Shown here piece after piece: positions 1-7,740 of a stretch of DNA of 64,000 nt (position 1 is the stretch's first letter; every line of letters begins with the position of its first letter). A program made the translations under genes and the position numbers. The notes below the pieces were generated by a model, which ran no database searches, was not told where the DNA came from, and saw nothing but the letters and a program-made list of their open reading frames with translations. Origin of the DNA: Planctomycetota bacterium (GTDB lineage: Bacteria > Planctomycetota > UBA1135 > GCA-002686595); assembly GCA_020638875.1 (NCBI GenBank), contig JACKHS010000014.1, forward strand, positions 1-64,000. The letters are read 5' to 3'.

Positions 1-78
1 GAGCCGCACGATGCCGCGCCGCCCGGGCCCCGCGGGGCTCGCGATGGCCGCGATCGTGTCGCTCGCCCCCGCGCCCAC
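1..78 (-). CDS. mnmE: MnmE (TrmE) tRNA modification GTPase, N-terminal fragment cut by the window edge
   Basis: The 26 codons read from a GTG at 78 to the left edge include DTIAAIASPAG and RRGIVRL, the typical opening of MnmE, the GTPase that works with MnmG to place the carboxymethylaminomethyl group on U34 of some tRNAs. The start lies 7 bp behind the yidC stop, and yidC-mnmE is a widely conserved gene order, which supports the call. The canonical GGIG element reads GRRG here. Only the N-terminus is visible, so the GTPase domain cannot be checked. Confidence 0.8.
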   Translation of the reverse strand, partial: MGAGASDTIAAIASPAGPGRRGIVRL

Positions 79-85
79 GGCCGCC

Positions 86-2056
86 CTACTTGCGCTTCTT
101 GCGCTGGCGCTCGCGCTGCTCGCGCTCCTGCTGCTTGCGCTGCTCTTCCTGGCGCTGCTTCTCCTTCTGGAGCTGGAGCTGCGCCTTCTGCATCGCCTCG
201 AAGCGCTGGCGGAACTTGCTCGGCGGCTTCTTGGCCTGCTCGCTGTCGTCGATCGGCCACACGCGCTTGATGACGAGCGACTCGAAGATGGCGAACGACG
301 AGCTGCAGATCATGTAGAGCGCGAGACCCGACGCGTAGCTGTAGAACAGGAACGCGAAGAAGATCTGCATGCCCATCATCATCTTCTTCGTGCGCTCCTG
401 GTCCGGGCTCGTGCTCTGCGGCTGCGGCATCACCTTCTGCTGCGTGATCCACAGGCCGATCATCAGGAGCGGCAGGAGGTTCAGGTACTCGATCGTGCCG
501 AGGAACGGCAGCCCCGTGTTCAGGTCGAGCCGCAGCAGCTGATCGGGCAGCGACAGGTCGCGCATCCACAGCACGAACGGCTGGTGACGCAGGTCGAAGT
601 CGACGCGCAGCGCCTGGAACAGGCCGATGAAGATCGGCATCTGCAGGAACATCGGCAGGCAGCCGCCGACGGGCGGGAAGGCGCCCTCCTCCTGCATGAT
701 GCGCGCCTGCTCCTCGCGCTGCTTCTTGGGGTCCTTCTCGTACTTCTGCTTGTTCGCGTCGAGCAGCGGCTGGACGCGCTTCATCTTCTTGGCGTAGCGC
801 GCCATCGCCGTCTGCGAGCGGCGGTTGAGCGGGAAGAGCAGCCCGCGCACCGTGAGCGTCATCAGGATGATCGCCCAGCCCCAGTTGCCCACGAGGCCGT
901 GGTAGAAGCCCAGGATCGCGGTGATGATCTTCGCGACGCCCGAGAACATGCCGATGTCGTGGTCGCGCAGCTTCAGGAAGGCCGGGTTGGCCTCCTCGAG
1001 CTGCCCGGCCTGCTTCGGTCCGGCGTAGAGCCGGTAGCGCAGGGCGCTGCGCTCGCCGACGGCCGGCACCGCCTGGCGCAGCGCCAGGTCGCAGACGACG
1101 TAGCGGAAGGCCTCCTCGGCGTCGTCGGGGTGCTCGGTCGGCCAGGCGGCGTCGCGCACACGGCGGTACTCGGCGCCGAGCACCGCGGCCGCCGCGAAGT
1201 CGTCGCTCGGCTCGAGCAGCGCCGCGAAGAACTTGTTGTGCGCGCCGGCGTACGACAGCACCGAGCGGTCGGGCTTGACCAGCGGCCCCACCGGCTTGCG
1301 GCCCTTGAGGTCCTTGCGCTCGCTGACGAAGTCGAGCTCGCCTTCGTCGGTGCGCCACACGGCCAGCGCCTGCGGCTCCTGGTAGAAGCGCTCGTCGCCG
1401 TTGGGCCGCACGACGTCGGCCGGCGTGAAGCGGAACTGCACCAGGCCGACGGCCTCGGGCGCGGCGACGTTCTCGATGCCGAGCTCGACGTCGAGCTCGT
1501 GCTCGCCGGGGACCGGCGTGACGCGCTTGGTGAACACGACGCCCGTGCCGGGCGCGTAGGTGAACTCGACGCCGCCGCCCTCGAGCTCGCGCGCCTGCCA
1601 GAGCGCGTCCTCGAGCGGCTCGGTCAGCAGCGCGCGCGACGAGGGCCCGCCGCTCCACGCGAGCGAGCCGGTGCGGCCGCCGTCCGACTCGACCGACGAG
1701 AGCACCTCGACCCAGCGCTCGGTGTCCGCGCGCTCGGCGTCGTCGAGGTCGCGCGCGACGAAGTAGTCGCCCAGGCGCAGCGACAGCAGGCGCGCGCCGC
1801 GGTTGGTGAAGGTCGCGAGGTAGCTGCCCGGCTCGCCGGGCGTACCCAGGCGCACGCTGAGCTCGCGCTCGCTCGCCTCGGCCAGGCGCTCGGAGACGAG
1901 CGCGCGCTCGGTGTCGAACTTCGGCGCCGCGCTGCCCGCGTCGACCTCCGTGGTCGCGGCCTGGTCGGCCGGCTTGGGCGGCCGCGGGGCGCAGGTGTTC
2001 CAGGTCAGGAGGACCAGGAAGGAGAGCAGCAGGGCCGTGATGAAGCGCTTTTCCAC
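86..2056 (-). CDS. yidC: Membrane protein insertase YidC
   Basis: This 656-residue protein inserts and folds inner-membrane proteins, alone or with SecYEG. It starts at GTG (VEKRF) with an N-terminal membrane anchor (about residues 5-20). A large periplasmic beta-rich P1 domain follows to about residue 360. The conserved five-helix insertase core (about 370-600) contains TLTVRGLLFPL with the conserved Arg and VGGCLPMFLQMPIFIGLF. A Lys/Arg/Gln-rich tail of about 50 residues is probably a ribosome-binding extension. The length fits Gram-negative YidC with a P1 domain. It is the fourth gene of a minus-strand run nadD-transferase-phosphatase-yidC-mnmE. Confidence 0.97.
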   Translation of the reverse strand: MEKRFITALLLSFLVLLTWNTCAPRPPKPADQAATTEVDAGSAAPKFDTERALVSERLAEASERELSVRLGTPGEPGSYLATFTNRGARLLSLRLGDYFVARDLDDAERADTERWVEVLSSVESDGGRTGSLAWSGGPSSRALLTEPLEDALWQARELEGGGVEFTYAPGTGVVFTKRVTPVPGEHELDVELGIENVAAPEAVGLVQFRFTPADVVRPNGDERFYQEPQALAVWRTDEGELDFVSERKDLKGRKPVGPLVKPDRSVLSYAGAHNKFFAALLEPSDDFAAAAVLGAEYRRVRDAAWPTEHPDDAEEAFRYVVCDLALRQAVPAVGERSALRYRLYAGPKQAGQLEEANPAFLKLRDHDIGMFSGVAKIITAILGFYHGLVGNWGWAIILMTLTVRGLLFPLNRRSQTAMARYAKKMKRVQPLLDANKQKYEKDPKKQREEQARIMQEEGAFPPVGGCLPMFLQMPIFIGLFQALRVDFDLRHQPFVLWMRDLSLPDQLLRLDLNTGLPFLGTIEYLNLLPLLMIGLWITQQKVMPQPQSTSPDQERTKKMMMGMQIFFAFLFYSYASGLALYMICSSSFAIFESLVIKRVWPIDDSEQAKKPPSKFRQRFEAMQKAQLQLQKEKQRQEEQRKQQEREQRERQRKKRK

Positions 2057-2089
2057 GCGGCTTGGCGGGTCGAGGGCAGGGGGCGGCGG

Positions 2090-2902
2090 TCAGCGGCCCT
2101 GGGCGAGGCGGTCCGCGAGGTAGTCGGGCAGGTCGGGCACGGCGCGGATGCGCGCGGCCGCGGCCTCGTGGTCGTAGTCGAGGCGCACGAACTGCACCGT
2201 CGCGCCGTCGAAGATCACGTACGAGAGGCGCGGGTCGCCGTCGCGCGGCTGCCCCACCGAGCCCACGTTGACGATCGCGCGGCGGCCGGGGCCGAGGTCG
2301 AGCGAGTACGGCCCCTCGGTGTCCTTGGGCTGGTACAGGCGCCCGTCCTCGTAGTAGACGGCCGCCACGTGGCTGTGACCGACGAAGCACACGTCGCGGC
2401 GCATGGCCTCGAAGCAGCCGCGCATCTTGGCCGGGTCGGTGATGTCGCGCGGCAGGAGGTACTCGCGCACCGGCTCGCGCGGGCTGCCGTGCGCGAACAT
2501 CGCCACGTCGTCGACCTGGGCCGGCAGGAGATCGCCGAGGAAGTCCCAGTAGTCGTAGCCGCGCTCGCGCCCGCCGCCCTCGCTGATCTCCTGGCGCGTC
2601 CAGTCGATGGCCGCGCGCGCCTTCGGGTTGAAGTCCTCGGCGCTCGAGAGCAGGGCTTCCTCGTGGTTGCCGCGCAGGCACAGGCCCGGCGCGAGCGGCG
2701 CGCCGTCCGGCCAGCTCGCCGCGGGCACGCACAGCCGCATCACGAGGTCGAGCGCCTCGCGCGGCTGAGCGCCGTAGCCCACCACGTCGCCGCAGCAGAC
2801 GACGCGCGTCACGCCGCGCTCGCGCGCGTCGGCGAGGCAGACCTCCAGCGCGGGCATGTTCCCGTGCAGGTCGGAGATGACGGCGGTGCGGGGGTAGGTC
2901 AC
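2090..2902 (-). CDS. Calcineurin-like metallophosphoesterase
   Basis: This is a 270-residue dinuclear-metal phosphoesterase. The family blocks appear in order: SDLHGN near the N-terminus, GDVVGYG, LRGNHEEAL and VGHSH. They supply the Asp, His and Asn metal ligands. The start is GTG in VTYPRTAVISDLHGN; a longer upstream open frame is only composition-driven. The C-terminal part ends in YDHEAAAARIRAVPDLPDYL. The pattern resembles the small cytosolic YfcE/PrpE-like group acting on phosphodiesters, dinucleotides or phosphoproteins. The substrate cannot be read from sequence. It sits 33 bp upstream of yidC and is probably co-transcribed with it. Confidence 0.85.
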   Translation of the reverse strand: MTYPRTAVISDLHGNMPALEVCLADARERGVTRVVCCGDVVGYGAQPREALDLVMRLCVPAASWPDGAPLAPGLCLRGNHEEALLSSAEDFNPKARAAIDWTRQEISEGGGRERGYDYWDFLGDLLPAQVDDVAMFAHGSPREPVREYLLPRDITDPAKMRGCFEAMRRDVCFVGHSHVAAVYYEDGRLYQPKDTEGPYSLDLGPGRRAIVNVGSVGQPRDGDPRLSYVIFDGATVQFVRLDYDHEAAAARIRAVPDLPDYLADRLAQGR

Positions 2903-2952
2903 GGCGGCGGGGCGCGGGCGCGGGGGGGCCCGGTCGTGAATCGAGCGGAGGA

Positions 2953-3972
2953 TTATCCCGGCGCGTTCTCGCCGGGGCAAGGCGGGGGCCCGGCAACTTC
3001 GCGCGTGGCCAGCACGCACGCGAGGAACAGGGCCGCGGTCCCGCTCAGCCCGAGCGCGTCGGGTCGCAGCAGCGCCGGCAGCGCGACGACGAGCAGCACG
3101 GCGGCGACCGGTGCCGGCGCGAGCCCGCGGCGCTGCAGGCGGTGCGCGAGGTGGCGGCGGTCCCCGACCCAGGGCCGCTGCCCGGCGCGCACGCGCTCCA
3201 CGGTCACGCGCGCGAGGTCGAGCGCGGGCAGCGCGAAGGCGCCCCAGCCGCCGGGCGAGACCAGCAGCGCCAGCGCGACGAGGTGCGCGCCGCAGTCGCC
3301 GAGGTAGACCACCGCGTCGCGCCCCGGCCCGCGCCGCACGGTGAGCTGCAGCAACGCGATGCCGACGACCGGGCCGCCGAGAAAGCCGCCCAGGAAGAGC
3401 CCGCAGCCGCCCACCGTCGCGGCCGCACCGTCGGCGTTGTCGAAGGTGTTCACGACGTTGCACGCGAAGGCCGAGGCCAACGCGCCCGCGGTGAGCCCGA
3501 GGGCCCACTCGCCGGCCGACGCGCCGCCCTCGGCCGAGAGCAGGAACGGCGTGGCGAGCAGCGCGCCCGCGACGAGCTGGCCGGCGAGCTTGGGCAGCGG
3601 GCGCAGACCGCCGGGGCGCGCGTCGTCGAGCCAGCCGACGACGCCGGCCACCGCGAAGGCCGCGCCCGGGCCGAGGACCCAGGGCGCGAGCGGCCACGGG
3701 AACGGGTCGGGGTCGAACGCGACCTCGACGCGCAGGTAGGCGAAGAGGTACGCCCCGTACGCCGCGAGCGTCGCGCCCCACCCGAGCGCGATCGCGAGGG
3801 CCGCCCACCGCGGGCACCGGCACGCGCTGCAGCTTGCGCGCCGCGTCGGCGCGCCGCTCGGCGCGTCGCCGCGGCCGCGCGCGCGCGCGCGTCGCGCGAG
3901 CCCCAGCGCCGCGAGCGCGGCGACGACGGCGCCGAACGCAAGCGGAAGCAGGACGATCAGGATGTCGTCCAT
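2953..3972 (-). CDS. MraY/WecA-family polyprenyl-phosphate glycosyl-1-phosphate transferase (short internal frame displacement)
   Basis: This is a polytopic membrane enzyme that transfers a sugar-1-phosphate from a UDP-sugar to undecaprenyl phosphate, starting a cell-surface glycan. Seen: GWLDDA, NVVNTFDNADG, YLGDCGAH and the C-terminal DRRHLAHRL, all diagnostic of the family, plus about ten hydrophobic helices in 339 codons. Oddity: between about 3800 and 3890 the main frame is meaningless, while another frame encodes ARKLQRVPVPAVGG, the family's conserved loop that must precede LAIALGWG. One extra base in the GGG at 3798-3800 and a slip in the alternating GC run at 3876-3891 would restore it. 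The start ATG overlaps the nadD stop (TGATG). WecA-like is preferred to MraY because no mur/fts genes are nearby. Confidence 0.82.
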   Translation of the reverse strand: MDDILIVLLPLAFGAVVAALAALGLARRARARGRGDAPSGAPTRRASCSACRCPRWAALAIALGWGATLAAYGAYLFAYLRVEVAFDPDPFPWPLAPWVLGPGAAFAVAGVVGWLDDARPGGLRPLPKLAGQLVAGALLATPFLLSAEGGASAGEWALGLTAGALASAFACNVVNTFDNADGAAATVGGCGLFLGGFLGGPVVGIALLQLTVRRGPGRDAVVYLGDCGAHLVALALLVSPGGWGAFALPALDLARVTVERVRAGQRPWVGDRRHLAHRLQRRGLAPAPVAAVLLVVALPALLRPDALGLSGTAALFLACVLATREVAGPPPCPGENAPG

Positions 3973-4613
3973 CACGCGCCCTCCGCGTAGAGCCCGTGCG
4001 CGTCGACGTACGCGCGTACCGCCGCGGGCATGCGCTCGAGCGTCTCGCCGCGGCGCACCTCGGTCGAGCTCGCCGGCACGGGCGGCAACGCCAGCAGGCC
4101 CGCGCGCAGGCGCGCCATCGCGGCCGGGGACAAGCGCGCGTCGAGCTCCGCCAGCAGCGCCGTCGGGTCGGCGCCGTCGCGCACCACGACGACGGGCCGA
4201 GCGAGCGCGAGCATGCGCTCCACCTCGTACCAGCGCTCGAGCCCGCGCAGGTTGTCGCTGCCGAGCACGACGAAGAGCTCGACGCGCTCGGGTCCGCCCT
4301 CCTCGGCGAGCACTTCGTCGACGCTCCGGATCGTGTAGCTCGGTCCCTCGCGGCGGAGCTCGCGCGCGTCGACCGACCAGCCGCCGGGGGCCTCGCGCTC
4401 GAGCTCGCCGAGCGCCAGCTCGAGCATCGCCACGCGGTCGGCGGCGGGCGCCAGCACGCGACCCTGCTTGTGCGGGGGCCGGGCGGCCGGGACGAAGCGC
4501 AGCTCGTCGAGCTCGAAGGCCGTGCGGGCCGCGCGCGCGACGTGCAGGTGGCCGAGGTGCGGCGGGTCGAAGGAGCCCCCGTAGAGGCCGATCCGGCGGC
4601 GCGCGGGGCTCAC
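3972..4613 (-). CDS. nadD: Nicotinate-nucleotide adenylyltransferase
   Basis: NadD adenylates nicotinate mononucleotide to deamido-NAD in NAD synthesis. The 213-residue protein has GGSFDPPHLGHL at its N-terminus (the nucleotidyltransferase HxGH loop), SYTIRSVDEV, the family block GSDNLRGLERWYEVERML and the C-terminal SSTEVRRG, which matches the ISSTxIR signature. The GTG start is followed by SPARRRIGLYGGSFDPPH, leaving only eight residues before the conserved strand, so a longer start is unlikely. It is first in the run leading to yidC and mnmE and overlaps the next gene by one base. Confidence 0.96.
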   Translation of the reverse strand: MSPARRRIGLYGGSFDPPHLGHLHVARAARTAFELDELRFVPAARPPHKQGRVLAPAADRVAMLELALGELEREAPGGWSVDARELRREGPSYTIRSVDEVLAEEGGPERVELFVVLGSDNLRGLERWYEVERMLALARPVVVVRDGADPTALLAELDARLSPAAMARLRAGLLALPPVPASSTEVRRGETLERMPAAVRAYVDAHGLYAEGA

Positions 4614-4928
4614 GGCGCCCTCCGCGCGCCCCGAGAGCGCGCGCCCGGGCGGTTACCGGCGCGCCGCGGCGGGTAGGAGCTGCGACGGCGCCCCGACCGG
4701 CTCCGGCCGACACCCCCTCGCCCCCCCCGCCTCTCGAGTCGCTCCCCCAAGGTCCCTGGATCCTAACGCCTCCCCCCGGGGCTGGATCCACCCTCCGACG
4801 CCCTCTAGACTGTCGCCCCGCGCGGAAGTCCCCGGCCGGCCCTGGACACGGGCCCGGACGCTCCGGAGACTCTCCCGCGCGAGGTCGCCCCGCGCGGCGA
4901 CCCCTCCCCGACCCCCCGTCCCGTCTTC
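4614..4928. other. Divergent intergenic region, nadD / lipoprotein
   Basis: No gene is seen here. TAGACT at 4806-4811 matches a -10 hexamer for the rightward lipoprotein gene and resembles similar hexamers ahead of other genes in this window. No convincing -35 partner was found. The rest is C-rich with GGATCC-type short repeats near 4757 and 4785. Confidence 0.4.
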
Positions 4929-5492
4929 ATGAAGATCTCCTCCCTCGCCTGCGCCGGCGCCGCCGCCCTGCTCGTCACGAGCTGCGTCTCCAGCCCCAGC
5001 GCCGCCCACGAACACTGGAGCTCCCGGTCCGTCGCCCCGCAGATGTCGCGCGTGCTCCTCGGCTACGACCCGGACACCGACGGCGAGTACCTGGACTACC
5101 AGTGGGAGAACAAGCTCCACATCGCGAAGACGATGCAGCGCCACCTGCTCAACTGGAACCCGGACAACCCGTTCCAGCCCGACGACCCGGACTACTACAA
5201 GCCGCGTCCGCTGCACAGCCCGCTGCCGAACCCGGTCAACTACTTCCACGTCGAGTCGATGGTCATCGGCGCGTGCCTCTTCGGCGCCGGCGCCTTCGTC
5301 CCGGTCCCGGTCGACTCCGTCATCGCGACGCTGTCGCCCGGCGGCAAGGAAGAGTTCGTCGAGGGCCTCTCGGTGACCTTCGAGCCGATGCGCGTCGTGA
5401 CGGCCTCGTTCCTCGACGTCGCGCTGATGAAGGAGTCCAAGCACGGCGAGGGCTGCCAGGCCCAGGTCTGCTGCCAAGAGCGCAAGAACTGA
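4929..5492 (+). CDS. Small lipoprotein of unknown function
   Basis: This is a 187-residue exported protein. Its N-terminus MKISSLACAGAAALLVTSC is a clear lipoprotein signal peptide with lipobox VTSC at Cys19. The mature part is acidic and aromatic-rich (YDPDTDGEYLDYQWENKLH, NPDNPFQPDDPDYY). A short hydrophobic, Pro-containing stretch follows (ACLFGAGAFVPVPVDSVIATL), then a Cys-containing tail GCQAQVCCQERKN. I do not recognise a family. The gene is monocistronic, with a putative promoter at 4806 and a strong hairpin just after the stop. The signal peptide is sure, the role is not. Confidence 0.75.
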   Translation: MKISSLACAGAAALLVTSCVSSPSAAHEHWSSRSVAPQMSRVLLGYDPDTDGEYLDYQWENKLHIAKTMQRHLLNWNPDNPFQPDDPDYYKPRPLHSPLPNPVNYFHVESMVIGACLFGAGAFVPVPVDSVIATLSPGGKEEFVEGLSVTFEPMRVVTASFLDVALMKESKHGEGCQAQVCCQERKN

Positions 5493-5514
5493 CCGCGCGC
5501 GCTCCCCGCACAGC

Positions 5515-5547
5515 GAGGCCCCGCCGTCCCCCGGACGGCGGGGCCTC
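5515..5547. terminator. Perfect 15-bp hairpin between convergent genes
   Basis: GAGGCCCCGCCGTCC at 5515-5529 pairs perfectly with GGACGGCGGGGCCTC at 5533-5547 around a CCC loop. It lies 23 bp after the lipoprotein stop and 25 bp beyond the miaA stop, so it can end transcription from both sides. No U-tract follows. Confidence 0.75.
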
Positions 5548-5571
5548 GCGCGTTCTCGCGAACCGTCGCGC

Positions 5572-6507
5572 TCAGCTCCAGCCGAAGGCGTCGAGCGCGG
5601 CCCGCACGCGCTGCTCGTGCGCGGCGCCGGGCGCGAGCCAGACGATGTCGTCGAACTTGCGGTACCACGTGCGTTGCTTGCGCGCGAACTGGCGCGTGCG
5701 CAGCACGATCTCGTCGAGGCACGCCTCGCGGTCGAGCTCGCCATCGGCCAGGCGCAGCACCTGCGCGTAGCCGAGCGCCTGCGCGGCCGTCTCGCCGAAG
5801 CCGCAGCCCGCGCGCACGGCCAGCGCCTCCTCCGCCCAGCCCGCGTCGAGCATCGCCGCGGCGCGCGCGCGGATGCGCGCGTCGAGGTCCGCCGTCGCGT
5901 GCCCCACGCCGACCAGCCGGCGCGGCTGCGGGCGCGCGGCCGCCGTGCCAGCCCCACTGGCGCTGCCAGTCGCTCAGCGCGCGGCCGGTCTGCGCGTGCA
6001 CCTCGAGCGCGCGCAGCACGCGGCGCGTGTCGTTGGCGTGCAGCCGCGCGGCGCTCTGCGGGTCGACGGCGGCGAGGCGCTCGTGCAACGCGACGGCGCT
6101 CGTCGCGGCCAGCTCGGCCTCGAGCCGTGCGCGCAGCGCGAGGTCGGCCGGCGGGCCCTCGAACAGGCCGTGCGTCAGCACCTTCAGGTAGAACGCCGTG
6201 CCGCCCACGAACAGCGCGCGCGCGCCGCGCGCGGCGAGGTCGTCCAGCACCGGCGCGAGGTCGGCGAGGAAGCGCTGCACGTCGTAGCGCTCGCTCGGCG
6301 CGACGAGGTCGAGCATGTGGTGCCGCACGCGCGCGCGCGCTCGGCCGCCGTCGCCTTGGCCGTGCCGACGTCCAGGCCGCGATAGACCTGCATCGAGTCG
6401 AGCGAGACCACCTCCGCGCCGGCCGCCTCGGCCACGGCGAGGGCCAGCGCGGTCTTGCCGGCGGCGGTCGGCCCGACCAGGGCGCACAGCTCGGCGGGCG
6501 GCGTCAG
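5572..6507 (-). CDS. miaA: tRNA dimethylallyltransferase MiaA, split over two frames by two indels
   Basis: MiaA prenylates A37 of UNN-reading tRNAs. The N-terminal part reads ALVGPTAAGKTALALAVAE (P-loop), SLDSMQVYRGLDVGTAKAT and AAERA. The central part, from VRHHMLDLVAPSERYDVQRF to DWQRQWGWHG, lies in another frame. The C-terminal part, VGVGHATADLDARIRARA to RKQRTWYRKFDDIVWL, returns to the first frame. The breaks fall in the GC run near 6328-6342 and near 5945. Removing one GC unit gives ERARVRHHM, the expected sequence. No ATG/GTG is in frame; a CTG at 6505-6507 or the out-of-frame ATG at 6519-6521 may be the start. Either sequence errors or a recent pseudogene. Confidence 0.85.
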
Positions 6508-6675
6508 GGCGGCGGCCTCATGGCGCGCATGGTAGCGGCGCTCGGCGCGCGCGGCCCCGGCGCCGTCGTCTGCGCGCCGCGCGCGTGCGCCGCTGCGCGC
6601 GGCGAGCCCTGGCGGTGCGCGCGGTGGCGGCAGCGCGCCCGCCGACGTACCCTCTGTCCCCCGCCCGGAGTCCGC

Positions 6676-7716
6676 ATGCGCATCCTCTCCACGCTCTGCC
6701 TCGCCCTCGCTCTCGCCGCCCCCGCCGCCGCCGCTCCGAGAGCGGACGGGGCCCAGACCGATGCGGGCACGCAGACCGAGGACGGGGGCGGCGGCCTGCT
6801 CGAGCGCGCGCGCGAGCGGCTGCGTGCGCGCGAGGCGGAGGCCGGCGCCCCGGTCGAGGTGCTCGGCGTGGACGGCAAGCCGCTCCTGCCCGGAGTGCTG
6901 CCGGCCGGCGCGCCGGAGGCGTCGGTCGCGCTCTGGAAGCAGGTGCTCGAGACGAGCGGCGCCAAGCAGCCCATCCGCGCCTTCGACCTGAAGTTCCTGC
7001 TGCGCCAGCGCGCCGCCGGGGCGCCGCAGTCGAACGACCTCGACCTGCGCTTCACCTTCCTCGCGCCGGACTTCGTGCGCGCCGAGCTCGAGTCGGGCCG
7101 CACGCTCGTGCGCGGGCCCGAGGGCGACTGGCTGATCGAGGGCAAGGAGCAGGTGCGCCTCGTCGGCCGCGAGGGCCTCGAGGACAAGAAGCAGCTCGAC
7201 CAGATGGCGAGCCTCGCGCGCAACTTCGTCGGCCTCGCCAACCCGAGCCACTTGCGCATCTACGAGCTCGGCCCCGGCGAGGCGCCGCGGAACCTGCCGC
7301 CGCGCGTCCAGCCCGAGCTGAGCGGCCTGGTCTGGCTGCGCGTGGTGAGCCCGGACTTCTTCCTGCTCGTCGACGGGCCGCCGCAACAGGGCGCGCCCGC
7401 GCTCTACGCCGCCACGCTCGGCGTCCACTCCGAGACGCACACGATCCGCTTCGCGCTGCTGCAGGAGCGACGCGTGCGCCTCGACGACGCCGGCAACGAG
7501 GTGCCGTTCCTCGAGCCGCGCGGCGCGACGCTCGTGCGCCTCGACCAGTACCTCGCGCGCGACGGCTTCCTCGTGCCGCACTCGGTGCGCCTCTTCACGC
7601 AGGACCCCGCGAACCCCGAGCCGCGCTTCCTGCCCAAGCCGACCTCCGAGCTCACGCTGACGCAGCGCTTCGGCAGCCTGCGCTCCAAGCTCGTGCCGGC
7701 CGACTTCCTGCCCTGA
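6676..7716 (+). CDS. Exported protein of unknown function
   Basis: This is a 346-residue protein with a Sec signal peptide (MRILSTLCLALALAAPAAAA). A low-complexity stretch of Asp, Gly, Thr and Gln and a short charged helix (LLERARERLRAREAEAG) follow. The rest (about residues 70-346) is a beta-rich domain with repeated paired strands such as DLDLRFTFLAPDFVRAELES and GDWLIEGKEQVRLVGREG. This looks like the lipid-carrier fold of LolA-like or DUF1571-type periplasmic proteins, but that is only a resemblance in pattern. It is divergent from miaA, with TACCCT near 6645 as a possible -10. Confidence 0.7.
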   Translation: MRILSTLCLALALAAPAAAAPRADGAQTDAGTQTEDGGGGLLERARERLRAREAEAGAPVEVLGVDGKPLLPGVLPAGAPEASVALWKQVLETSGAKQPIRAFDLKFLLRQRAAGAPQSNDLDLRFTFLAPDFVRAELESGRTLVRGPEGDWLIEGKEQVRLVGREGLEDKKQLDQMASLARNFVGLANPSHLRIYELGPGEAPRNLPPRVQPELSGLVWLRVVSPDFFLLVDGPPQQGAPALYAATLGVHSETHTIRFALLQERRVRLDDAGNEVPFLEPRGATLVRLDQYLARDGFLVPHSVRLFTQDPANPEPRFLPKPTSELTLTQRFGSLRSKLVPADFLP

Positions 7717-7740
7717 CGCCGCGCGCGGCCGGTCCCGCGC

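Noticed and set aside
11..3307. 1098-codon open frame opposite yidC and the phosphatase gene
   Set aside because: It mirrors real genes on the other strand, is extremely Ala/Arg/Leu-rich and has no recognisable domain. In GC-rich DNA antisense frames stay open because stop codons are rare.
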